DNA from: Parapristionchus giblindavisi
Lineage: Eukaryota; Nematoda; Chromadorea; Rhabditida; Diplogasteridae
NCBI GenBank assembly: GCA_943737045.1
Contig: CALSFV010000050.1
Coordinates: forward strand, 62,001 to 126,000
Length of the DNA stretch: 64,000 bases
Reading direction: 5' to 3'
Below are positions 48,121 to 58,374 of this stretch, piece after piece. The notes beneath the pieces are model-generated. The model was not told the DNA's origin. It did not search any database and was given only the letters and a program-made list of their open reading frames with translations. Position 1 is the first letter of the stretch. Every line of letters begins with the position of its first letter. A program made the translations under genes and the position numbers.

Positions 48121-50100
48121 GATGCCTCTACTCTTTGCTGTCTGTGTCTCTCATCTCTGCCATTGTCACCAATCGATAGTATATTTCGATGATTTCAGTC
48201 GTTTTCTTCATCTTTATTATCGATTAATGATTGTATTGATTGATTGATTAAGTTAACGATAGAGTGAGACTAAACTATATGGCAATCTTATCCTAGGATC
48301 AAGTCAGGAGCATATTCCAGTAGAATGTAGAGCAGATATTGACCGGGAATTAACGGAGAACGTTAAATTCGAATATAGTGGGTTTTACTTGCCAGCGAGT
48401 TCGTCCGTTCTAGAGAGTGAGAGAAGACACCGGACGACGAGGGATATGTGAGAAGGGACATGATGAAATAGGATTGAGAAGACAATAGACACATCCTAGA
48501 GATCAGAATAAGGGCCGGGATGAGCTAGGGTAGAGGAGTTAAGCGTAGATACAGATAAAAGAGGGGGAGTCTGACTCTTCTAATTCAAAACATGTCTGCG
48601 TATGATTTTTCATTGAGGTAGACTTGTTAGTCTACTTCACGCTTTGTATACAATGTAATGCATTCAGTCATGTGCTCTTTCACTTGAAATTGACTTAAAT
48701 TAAATTTTAAGTCAGCGACGTATTATATGTTGAAATACCAGGGGAAAAGAGAGACGAGTGATCTTTGATGGATACGAGGCACACTCGGAATCATAGAAAA
48801 TCACAAGATAACTCATGACGACTATTCCTGTATCATTAACTATTGTTATGAAGTTTAATTATCGTATTTCTGATCTTTCGCATATTATTTCATCATTATG
48901 ATCACACACTCTCTTCCAGACAATCGGGCGAGACGAGAGAGTGTTGAAAGGAGAGAGAGTGCGCAGAGAGAGAGAGAGAGAGGGAGGGAGAGAGAGAGAG
49001 AGACTGCGAGGGGCGGAGCTTAAAGTGCAAGGGGGCGGGGCGGCGGATATTCGGAAGTAGATCCACTTTCTCATATGCGCGGCTGAGGTCGTCTGGCTGC
49101 GTACTATTATATTCCACATCAAACAGAAATATTTATTTTTTTTTGCTTTTTCCACACCCCCGGTCAGAATGTCAATTCCCTCAGACATGCTCTCGTACAT
49201 ATTTGGACACTTACAATAAAATGCCTGGATGCATAATTTATAACTTCTTTCATTTCCGGATATAAGGAATCGAATGCTTGTATTCATTGCTTGTAATAGG
49301 GTGTCACAGGAACATCAATAGTCGACTATCCCGCAAAAAAATCATACTTCAATGCAACGCTCGGACAACCAGCCGGGATGCCATTCACGTCAGAGCTCTC
49401 AATTCTTCTCCACAACCCCGAACCCCTTCGGGGGAGATTCCCTATTGACCTCTTGATAAAACGTGTTTAAATCAAATCAATCATAGGGTGATATGGAAAT
49501 GAAATTGGAATAAGGAGGGGGGGGGGAGTGAAATCAAAGAAATGCTCATAATTAACTATGCCAGTAATAATAATGGCATGTTGTTACTCAACATGTCATT
49601 ATTATTATTTTCAATTTGCATTGCATCAACCCTCGTATGGGCTTTCTTCACCCTGTTTGGGTCCCCGCCTGGTGCAGTCGGGTTTCATCCACCAAACTAG
49701 GTCGTGTTTGGGAGATTCAAAATGATGATCTCGACTATTATTAACTATTTGATTCAATTTAATTTATCATACATCAAAAACATGCGACAACATTTAAAGG
49801 ACTTTACTTACTTGCTTAGTTACTTAGTAGATCCATCTTCAGCGGGCGGGGCCGCGTGGATCTCAATCACTCCATATTTCTCGATTATCTATTATTTATT
49901 TTTCATCATTGTTATTATTATTTTCAATCAACCCCACCCTTTTTGTGCCATCGCTCATTATCAGTACCTGGTGCATTCTGGTTTTATCCACCAAACTAGA
50001 TCGTGGTGGTTACATTCAAAATGGTATTCCTATGGAAGTGTGTAAGTGGATGATAAAGAATACTGGTAGTATATAAATATATTCATTGTCATCGTTTCAG
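48121..50100. other. Intergenic region: MITE-C, GA repeat, direct duplication
   Basis: MITE-C at 48600-48735; purine tract (GAGAGA, 48950-49012) beside GGGGGCGGGGCGGCGG (49029-49044), a possible CpG-rich regulatory block; a direct duplication in which TTTCATCCACCAAACTAGGTCG (49684) recurs as TTTTATCCACCAAACTAGATCG (49983). No coding exon supported. Confidence 0.45.
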
Positions 50101-52091
50101 TTACGTTGGCGTTGTGTTCGTTAATCTCCCCTCCACTTACTGTTCCTGTGCGAGCTCACCAATCGGAACTATGATCATGTCGCTGGAAAGTGAGTTTGAT
50201 TTAAAAAAAAATTTAAATCATACATTTTCCTACACTTAGAAACAATGGCGAGGGCATCGAAAATGTATGATTTAAATATTTAAAAGTGGACGAAGTAGGG
50301 AGCACTAGTGTTGTGTTTTCTGCTTAGTCTTCTGTGATCTTCGAAGTTTGATCTTTGATCTCTTTCAGACTGTCGTTCTACGTGCAGGTGGACTACACGT
50401 CGATAGTGGTCGTGTCGAAGGAGGGCACGGAGATCAACTGCAGACGAGACGAGAACGAGCTCAGACAAGCACTGCATCTTATGGTTAGTCGTCGTGGTAG
50501 GGTTACGGTAGGGGTACGGTAGTTTGGAGAGCTGGAGGAATACGGTAGTTTATGGTTGGACAAAGAGTACGGTAATTTGGAGACCTGGAGGAATACGGTA
50601 GTTTATGGTAGGACAAAGAGTACGGTAATTTGGAAACCTGGAGGAATACGGTAGTTTATGGTAGGACAAAGAGTACGGTAATTTGGAGACCTGGAGGAAT
50701 ACGGTAGTTTATGGTAGGACAAAGAGTACGGTAATTTGGAGACCTGGAGAAATACGGTAGTTTATGGTAGGACAAAGAGTACGGTAATTTGGAGACCTGG
50801 AGAAATACGGTAGTTTATGGTAGGACAAAGAGTACGGCAATTTGGAGAACTGGAGGAATACGGTAGTTTCTAGTAGGACGAATGCGGTATTTGATGCCAT
50901 GGGATAGCTTTCCTTTTTTATTATTTCATAGATAATTACTTATTTGTTTGCAGAATTCAACGCACGAAATGCATTCGATCGGAGCCATCGCCAAGCAGTT
51001 CTTCTATCAGGTGCGATAATCAATTATTGATTGGATTTCTGGAAATGATCTATAATCATGAATAGTACCGTAACCGTCCCAAACAATATATCGATTATTG
51101 ATTACCTTGATCAGGTCCTACACGCTAACATGAACGCGATGGACGAACACGGTGTGCCCGCACCTACTCTCTATCTGGTCAGTTATCGATTGATTTGGTT
51201 GGTTTATCGATTTTTGAAGCCAAGATATGAATACGGTAGTCTGTTATTGATTGATTATTTTGTTATTATTTCCTTCTTCAGGTGAACAGTAGGTCGACAC
51301 GCGTGGTCTACGTCGTCTTCCCATTTGCCGAAATGCCCCAGGTACGGTAGACTCGGCTTACCGTACATTGTCGCCTCTTGAATCAATCGATAATCACAAT
51401 TTGCAGACAGTCACACGTGCATTCATCGCTGATGAGCGATTGGCGACCGATGATGATAAGAAGTGAGTCTTTGATCTTTGATCTTTATCATCTTTAAATC
51501 TGTCAGTGGGGTTTGAATATGTTCAACGCCATGAACCGATCGAATTTGTGTTTCAATACCTTTTTCAATAGATATAATGTGTAACCGTTTCGATTTATGG
51601 GATATGAACTTCTTCGGTCGAACAGCTTCGTTACAGAATTTCAAAATGTTGTCAGATTTTCACAAAAAAAAATCACAAAATGCGGTCATGCTTCGTAGTT
51701 TGCAACGTACTTTTTGACCTATGCCTATCATACATTGCTATACCCTCGCAATGCGAGGATTGACCCACTATATAAGGCCGATTTTAGGCCACTTGATGCG
51801 AAAGGAAGCTAAAAAATGACGATTTTTAAGTGAAAATAGCGAATTTTGTGAATCAAGCCACCCTATTTCGAGAATTGACCCACTATATAAAAATAAACGG
51901 CGATGGTACCGAAAATGTATGATGCCTATGATACAGTTTTGGCCCTTTCACAAGTGATACTAGTGATAGTGATACAGGTGGTATATAACATAACCTGACA
52001 TTACAGATTCACTGCACTCAATTTCGCGCGTTTGCCGGGTCGATCGATCTGTAATAAGTTTGACACACTGTTCTCTATTCTCAAGAATTGA
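50101..52091 (+). CDS. Unrecognised protein, 5' end not defined
   Basis: Exons 50101-50193, 50369-50483, 50954-51010, 51115-51177, 51282-51341, 51407-51462 and 52007-52091 join in phase to about 175 codons with TGA. Segments include YVGVVFVNLPSTYCSCAS, ELSFYVQVDYTSIVVVSK, LHANMNAMDEHGVPAP, RVVYVVFPFAEMPQ, and the end FSILKN. Beta-strand-like runs alternate with charged loops; the first exon contains an in-frame ATG (MIMSLE) that could be the start after trans-splicing, or the gene may begin upstream. The donor after exon 1 is taken as GTTTGA because it alone keeps the phase. An alternative last exon at 56509-56560 also fits the phase of exon 51407-51462. I do not recognise the family. Confidence 0.6.
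50505..50885. repeat. 53-bp minisatellite carrying TACGGTAG
   Basis: About seven units of TACGGTAGTTTATGGTAGGA...GTACGGTAATTTGGAGACC, period about 53 bp, in the intron between exons 50369 and 50954. Units differ by only one or two bases. Confidence 0.9.
51650..51730. repeat. Degraded MITE-H copy, inverted
   Basis: AAAATGCGGTCATGCTTCG, GTTTGCAACGTACTTTTTGACCTATG is the reverse complement of the MITE-H left end. Confidence 0.5.
51720..51905. repeat. CCTCGCANTGCGAGG repeat family copy
   Basis: ATACCCTCGCAATGCGAGGATTGACCC, TATAAGGCCGATTTTAGGCC; same family as 4838-5135 and 52919-52990. Confidence 0.55.
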
Positions 52092-52355
52092 TTGGAGATT
52101 ACGGTAGTGATGTCCCAATTGTCGTCTACCGTACCCTTTTTGTTTGTCGTTTCATACGAGGTCTAGTCATTTTGATAGAGTTCATTCCAATTTGTGTATG
52201 TCTATCTTTATTATGTAATAATATTGTCGTTAAACGTTGATTGTTTGTAGACTTATACATACATATATATCGTATCAGTCCCTTCTTTCAAACCTGTGAT
52301 CTCTCAGATTTTGTATGATTATTGATTTGTTATCGATCATGATTGATAGCTGGTT

Positions 52356-52918
52356 GTACAATTTGGCAAATATTTTTATAAATCAGTTTATTTTTTTTCT
52401 CCAATTATGTAGCATGACATGTTAGACGGTCTTGATAATGCAAGGAGTACGTGCATACATGACCGTCTAATAGTAAGATTGAGCTGAGTTGCAGGATGGA
52501 GAGTAGGAGTTGCAGGGGATTGGAATTTGCAGTAGTCTTTCGAGTAGATTATATTGACAGTGCATGAGGATGCTTGAACCGTGATGAGGGAACGGTTACT
52601 GTAGATAATCCATGAAAAACGAGAGTCAAAGATCGGAATGGAGATAAACAATGGAATGGACATTGGATGAATAAAAAGAAAACAGACAAATTAGCTGATC
52701 TAGTAAAATATCAGACTACAGACACCAAAGATCAAACTACAAAGATCAAATATCAAACGACAGATTACGATATGCTTATGAACGTCTTTGTCTATTCTTC
52801 CCTTTAGCCTCGCCGTAGGCGAACTACAAGCTGGATGGGTATGATGATACATTGAACAATATACTCGTTCATCTGTGGAGAGGGAGAGGTAGAAGATGGA
52901 GAGGGAGAGGTAGAGGAT
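52356..52918. repeat. Left copy of about 560-bp direct repeat
   Basis: Begins GTACAATTTGGCAAATATTT and runs to GGGAGAGGTAGAGGAT; nearly identical in the same orientation to 55297-55860. The left copy is cut on its right by the CCTCGCANTGCGAGG repeat. Confidence 0.85.
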
Positions 52919-53417
52919 CATACATTTTCATACCCTCGCAGTGCGAGGATTGACCCACTATATATTTCTAATTTTCGTTCATTTTCAGGCCACTCGATAC
53001 GAAACGGGCGGTCATGAGTCATCGAGGAAATTTTAAACAAGAATCGACGTAGAAATCGTTTATAAAGTGATGTAAAATGAATAAAGATTTGTACTGAAGT
53101 AATTGATTGTTGTTTCGTGATCACATAAGTAATGAATTGATAAATAACTTGTAAGAATGAATAAATGCCGTTGGAGAAAGTAGCACAAGACAGAACATTA
53201 TGATTATGTAAGAGAGAGTGAAGCCATGACTGAGAACAAATATATTACTGTAGTTTTATCAATGGAGCACAGTTATGATTAAGCTTGCGATTAAATTAAT
53301 ATTATATTGTTAGCACTGTACATGATAAATGTTTTATAGTCACCCTCTGATCCTAGCCCTAAAATGAGATCACAGTAAAAAAATTAATTCATTTAATGAA
53401 ATATTCGCATTGAAATC

Positions 53418-53484
53418 TGGATCCTCACCGTGCCCTCGCCGAGCATTGGAACGGCGAGGCCACGGTGAGGATCCAGATTTCGCG
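53418..53484. repeat. Strong hairpin
   Basis: CTGGATCCTCACCGTG and CCTCGCC pair with GGCGAGG and CACGGTGAGGATCCAG; stem about 25 bp, loop GAGCATTGGAAC. Compact enough to be a precursor-like small RNA hairpin, but no other support. Confidence 0.7.
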
Positions 53485-54130
53485 CTCAATTCTGAATAAT
53501 TTTTAATTTCTTTATTTCTGGCATTGAGTCACTCGATAAGGAGTAGGGGGGACAGTATAAAAGGTTGCATAACGGCCGATATTAATTCTAGTGCACGATT
53601 TTGTTATATATCAATGGGGTGTATCAATGGGGCGCACATGTGATTCCTAGCAGTAACTATATTCACTTTCAACCCAGATTACGCGCTCAATTCTAAATAA
53701 TTTTCAATTTCTTTATTTCTGGCATTGAGTCACTCGATAAGGAGTAGGGGGGACAGTATAAAAGGTTGTATAACGGCCGATGTCAGAACTAAGGATTGTG
53801 TGATTCCTAGTCGTAACGGAATTCACTTTCAACCCAGATTCAGCGCTCAATTCTAAATAATTTTCAATTTCCTTTTTTATGGCATTGATTAACTCGATAA
53901 GGAGTAGGGGGGACAGTATAAAAGGTTGTATAACGGCCGATGTCAATTCTAGTGCATGATTTTGTTAATAGTGTATCAATGGGGCGCACATGTGATTCCT
54001 AGCCGTAACTACATTCACTTTCAACCCAGAATTCGCGCTTAATTCTGAATAATTTTCAATTTCTTTATTTCTGGCATTGAGTCACTCGATAAGGAGTAGG
54101 GGGGACAGTATAAAAGGTTGCATAAATGTT
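53485..54130. repeat. Four-copy tandem repeat, 160-200 bp units
   Basis: CGCTCAATTCTRAATAATTTT, CTGGCATTGA, AACTCGATAAGGAGTAGG and CAGTATAAAAGGTTG recur starting near 53485, 53683, 53843 and 54035. Units carry a TATA-like GTATAAAAGG. Lies on the 3' side of the hAT ORF. Confidence 0.8.
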
Positions 54131-54328
54131 CTAACTACTCTTCTGTTTTACCTTTCACTATTCTACCGTAACCAATATGGCAAATATCATTAAATCATTA
54201 TGCGTAGATCAAAGATCAAACATTTATAAAGTGTTTATCATGTAAGAAAAATATTAATAAACGATTGAATCACACAATGATTAATACAACAGTTGACATA
54301 CAAAACCTTGAGATAATGTTATCCTTTG

Positions 54329-55291
54329 TTATGCAAAAATGGTAGGAGCTTTTTTTTTAGTTGTGAAGGATAACATTATCTCTTCATTCTCTTCTCCCAG
54401 TGGCTCTTCCCCGAGTGGCAGGTCCGCTCGTTCGTTGGATACATGACCGGACCGATGATCGGTCGGCCGATGACGAACGAGCCATCGGGCAGAGTAGGGT
54501 TTCGGGTTGAAATCCTTCAGGTCAACGCCATTCTGGTGAATTCTGAGAAGGGCATCCAGGGTTGAGACGGCCAATCGAGATCTTCTCTTACTCATTGTGT
54601 GGAAGAGTATTGAGAAGCCTCTCTCGACATCCGCCGTGGAGAGGGGGAGAGTGATAAGGACTGTTATCATCTCACGGAGAAGTTGAGGGTACATGTGAGG
54701 GAGGCGTTCGCACATCGTGATGTGAAAGTTGACGATGTCGATTGGGTTGGATTGGAGAAGATTGAGTACTTCGTTGTTGACTTCCGTTTCAAGGCTACCT
54801 TTTAGAAGGTCAATATCTTTCTCTATCTGTGCACAATCGAAGTTGAACTCTTTACATAAGATCTTACGGTTCTTCTTATCTTCGCCCGTTGGCGTCCTCA
54901 TTAGAGCAGGTACGGTAAACCCAATGCACGCATTGAACACTGGATTGTTCATGATGTCGAAGATGGCCGCGACAATTGCATCGCCCATATTCTTTCTCCT
55001 CGGCTGGGTCATGTGCTGGAATTTGGAGTTGTGGTAGTTTGTCACCAACTGCGAGTCCGCGAACATCTCCTTGTTCAAGTCATGGCGTGCCAGTTTCCGT
55101 TGCTGCGTGGCTTGAGCAACCAGTGCCTCTGCACCACACGTGCTGCCAGATCTTCGAGGCTTCAGAACTACCAAGCTCCTGAACTTGGTGAGCTGGGGTT
55201 CGACTGGTGTGGTGTCCAAGGGTTCTTCGTGCTTGTCCTTTTCCTCAACGACATCCTCATCATCCTCCTCGCGTTCTTCTGCCTTCTTCTT
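54329..55291 (-). CDS. hAT transposase C-terminal region (truncated or multi-exon)
   Basis: About 320 open codons on the minus strand from the probable 3' splice site GGCAG|AAGAAG at 55291 to a stop at 54329. An acidic/basic start (EEREEDDEDVVEEKDKH) is followed by KFRSLVVLKPRR, then the hAT dimerisation region near the C-terminus: LPLSTADVERGFSILFHTM, SRLAVSTLDALLRIHQNG, ARWL. This is the hATC block (PxSxxxxERxFS) of hAT transposases. The N-terminal zinc finger and the catalytic Asp region are not visible, so it is a fragment, an exon of a spliced transposase, or a host gene derived from one. Absence of stops over 960 bp argues for recent decay or retained function. Upstream open sequence to 55633 is direct-repeat DNA, not transposase. 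Confidence 0.8.
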   Translation of the reverse strand, partial: KKKAEEREEDDEDVVEEKDKHEEPLDTTPVEPQLTKFRSLVVLKPRRSGSTCGAEALVAQATQQRKLARHDLNKEMFADSQLVTNYHNSKFQHMTQPRRKNMGDAIVAAIFDIMNNPVFNACIGFTVPALMRTPTGEDKKNRKILCKEFNFDCAQIEKDIDLLKGSLETEVNNEVLNLLQSNPIDIVNFHITMCERLPHMYPQLLREMITVLITLPLSTADVERGFSILFHTMSKRRSRLAVSTLDALLRIHQNGVDLKDFNPKPYSARWLVRHRPTDHRSGHVSNERADLPLGEEPLGEENEEIMLSFTTKKKAPTIFA

Positions 55292-55296
55292 CTGCC

Positions 55297-55860
55297 GTAC
55301 AATTTGGCAAATATTTTTATAAATCAGTTTATTTGTTTTTTTTTCTCCAATTATGTAGCATGACATGTTAGACGGTCTTGATAATGCAAGGAGTACATGC
55401 ATACATGATCGTCTAAGATTGAGCTGAGTTGCAGGATGGAGAGTAGGAGTTGCAGCGGATTGGAATGTGCAGTAGTCTTTCGAGTAGATTACATATATTG
55501 ACAGTGCATGAGGATGCTTGAACCGTGATGAGGGAACGGTCACTGTAGATAATCCATGAAAAACGAGAGCCAAAGATCGGAATGGAGAGAAACAATGGAA
55601 TGGACATTGGATGAGTAAAAAGAAAACAGACAAATTAGCTGATCTAGTAAAACATCAGACTACAGACACCAAAGATCAAACAACAAAGATCAAATATCAA
55701 ACGACAGATTACGATATGCTTATGAACGTCTTTGTCTATTCTTCCTTTAGCCTCGCCGTAGGCGAACTACAAGCTGGATGGGTATGATGATACATTGAAC
55801 AATATACTCGTTCATCTGTGGAGAGGGAGAGGTAGAAGATGGAGAGGGAGAGGTAGAGGA
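55297..55860. repeat. Right copy of about 560-bp direct repeat
   Basis: Same orientation and near-identical to 52356-52918, starting directly at the 5' edge of the hAT exon. It contains purine-rich GGAGAGGGAGAGGTAGA units; both strands are open across these. Confidence 0.85.
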
Positions 55861-56508
55861 TGGAGAGGGAGGGGCAGAGATCTTCGCGACATGCTGGGGG
55901 CCAAACCCGCGCCAAATATGTCGACGTGAACCTATTCAAATCTTGAATTCTTTAGGTTTCGTTCGGTTTTTTTTCAAAAAAATCGATCTTACAATTAGTT
56001 TCTTATCATTGTCAATAATCTACTATAACTTTTCGAATCTGTTCATAGGATCTTTCTGATTTCTCTTATCTCAATTGATTGTTCTTTAACTTTCATTTAT
56101 TGTATTGAGAAGCTAGATTTGTGGATCAGATATATGTGAAGGGGTGTAATAGAATTGCAATAAAAGAATTTCGAAATGAACAATTATCCGTAGAATATTC
56201 GGGAATTTATACAATTCAGACGAATTTCACACAAATCACAACTCAGTCATGCTTTTTGAGCATAGGAAACTTGGGAAAAATGCATAATAGGCTTTCGAAT
56301 ATTCAGTAAAATATTGCGTATTCACGTAGATTGACTGTTTCAAACTAATTCAGTGGTTTTGGACAAAAAAAATATTCGTGCACGCGTGGTGTATGTATAC
56401 GGTAGTGAGTGAGCCATCAAGAGACGGACTGCGCCATTCTGTGCTTACTTTCAATTTGATTGTCGTCACGTTTTTGTTATTTCTTTGCTGATATTTTTGT
56501 CATTTCAG

Positions 56509-56560
56509 GTTCTGGAACAACATTCAACGTCAGTGGAAGGATGGGAAGCCCGCTACATGA
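56509..56560 (+). CDS. Candidate alternative terminal exon
   Basis: GTCATTTCAG precedes an exon encoding FWNNIQRQWKDGKPAT and TGA. It needs two bases from an upstream exon; exon 51407-51462 (ending AA) provides them and gives a Lys codon, as it also does for exon 52007. It may be the ancestral last exon of the 50101 gene, separated from it by the hAT-bearing insertion. Confidence 0.4.
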
Positions 56561-58374
56561 ATAGCAGACGAAATATTAGAGAAGTTTTTCTTCTTGTTTG
56601 TTTTTTTTCGCTTTGAGCTTGTTCTCACTTAGTTTTTGTTCATTACAAGGGTACTTTGTGGTAAAATTAAGGTTATTGGTGGTCGTGCGACGTCACTGTT
56701 CCTCTCGTCGCTCGACGTCACTGTTCCTCTCGTTTGATGTACGGCAACGTCTTTGGACTAACGAGGGTAGAAGAACGCTCATTGCTGCAAACCTATCAGG
56801 TTAATTCATATCCTTACTTTATGCTATATGGTGTTTTGATGCAAGTATAGGCTTTTGAGGATAATCTTTTAAGAGACTGGCTTAAAACAGTAATGACAGT
56901 TTTCGGTTTAATTATGTAATTATTGAACATGCATTAAGCCAAGGCATTGTTTTGTTGCTGATCATAAATGTCACCAACTCTTTGCAATAAACGATTTAAT
57001 TATGCTAAATTGCATTTGCTTTTAGGTTCCAACGATTCCTCTATAATCAAATACATTCAATAGATCAAGTCGATCCAGAGTCGATTAATTCGATTAATGA
57101 TGTCATTGAAACTTTTAAAAAAATTTAATAGAAATTACCGTTTTCTATGTCATCCTGTGGCGTCAATCTCTTGTGTCCATCACTTAAATTGTTGATTTCT
57201 AAATGAAATAACGCGGAAAAAAATTTATGCTGATTTTTCCAACTAGCGTCATGACTTTCTGCGTCAACCCCATGGAATTTCCCCGTTAAAATATCGATAT
57301 GAGCAGTAAATATACCATTCAGTCAAAATGCAAATAAGATTTCGAAATTATTTGTCCTTATGCAGTACAGCAGAATCCCCCAGTGAAAATGGGCGCCCCA
57401 GTTGACCCTGTGCGCCCATTTGGCCCCTCGATTTTTTACGCTTTGAATAATGAATATCAGCCGTTCAAATTGTTTGCGTTGTTTTACTCTAGATTTGACC
57501 GTATTTATCAAAGAAAGTTTGGATTTTTTAAAGTTTGTCAGCTCAATTATGCTAGGAAAGAGAAATTTTGGAAAGATTTCACTGTGCGATAGAATTTGCC
57601 GAGCGCGCGCGAGTTTTGCAAAATTTTCGCGCGGCTTTTGCCAAAAATTTATTAATAATATAAATATATGTTCACATCTGGATTAATTTATAAACGAACT
57701 CGTTCTGCTGATCGGATTCGAATGTTGTTTTGCCTGCTTGGTACAACCGCAACACCTAAAGAGAGGTCAACGATCAAACAACCGACAACTTCATTCAGAT
57801 CACTGAAATAACTTTCTTATGTGCGATTTTGTTTCGACGATCGTGACTATTAGCAATTCAGTTGAAGGTACACCCCATGCCTATTATACTGACCATATTC
57901 TCTCTAGAAAGAGAGAGCGAGAGAGTATGGCCTGAGCGGAGAGTTTCAAATCAGCTCGGGGTGTACCTTTAAAGACCGAATCCTGTATGCCACTGAACAT
58001 CTTTCCTTATCATTGTCATAACTTTCTTATGTGCGTTATACCTATCATCGCGCAATTTCCACATTATTCCATCGTTTTATTTTATTAGAAGGAACTCCGA
58101 CAACTTTGAAGAAACATAATCATAATCAATCAATATCGTTAAATCGCTAATCGATCAATAAGTGAGAGAGCATGGCAAAGTAAGAGAGCACGCGCAACAG
58201 TGTATTATGACCCTCTTCCCACTCTCTTCCCTTTGCCATAGGTAGATCACTGAGAGACTTCTATCGATTGACCACAGTCTTTGGATACTCTTATCTCATC
58301 CTTTTCTCTCGCTTGTTTCTCTCTAGTTTATGTTTGAACTTCACAGTGTTGATCTTTGATATTTGGTCAGGCAG
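56561..58374. other. Intergenic region, repeats only
   Basis: Contains a doubled CGACGTCACTGTTCCTCTCG (56688-56732), a repeat at 57116-57310 related to 61620-61900 (shared ATTGTTGATTTCTAAATGAA and ATATCGATATG), and a MITE-A at 57866. No exon supported. Confidence 0.45.
57866..57973. repeat. MITE-A copy
   Basis: GAAGGTACACCCCATGCC ... GAGAGTTTCAAATCAGCTCGG, ends GGTGTACCTTTAAA. Confidence 0.8.

Noticed and set aside
50505..50885. CRISPR-like regularly spaced repeats
   Set aside because: Head-to-tail minisatellite without unique spacers, in a eukaryotic intron.
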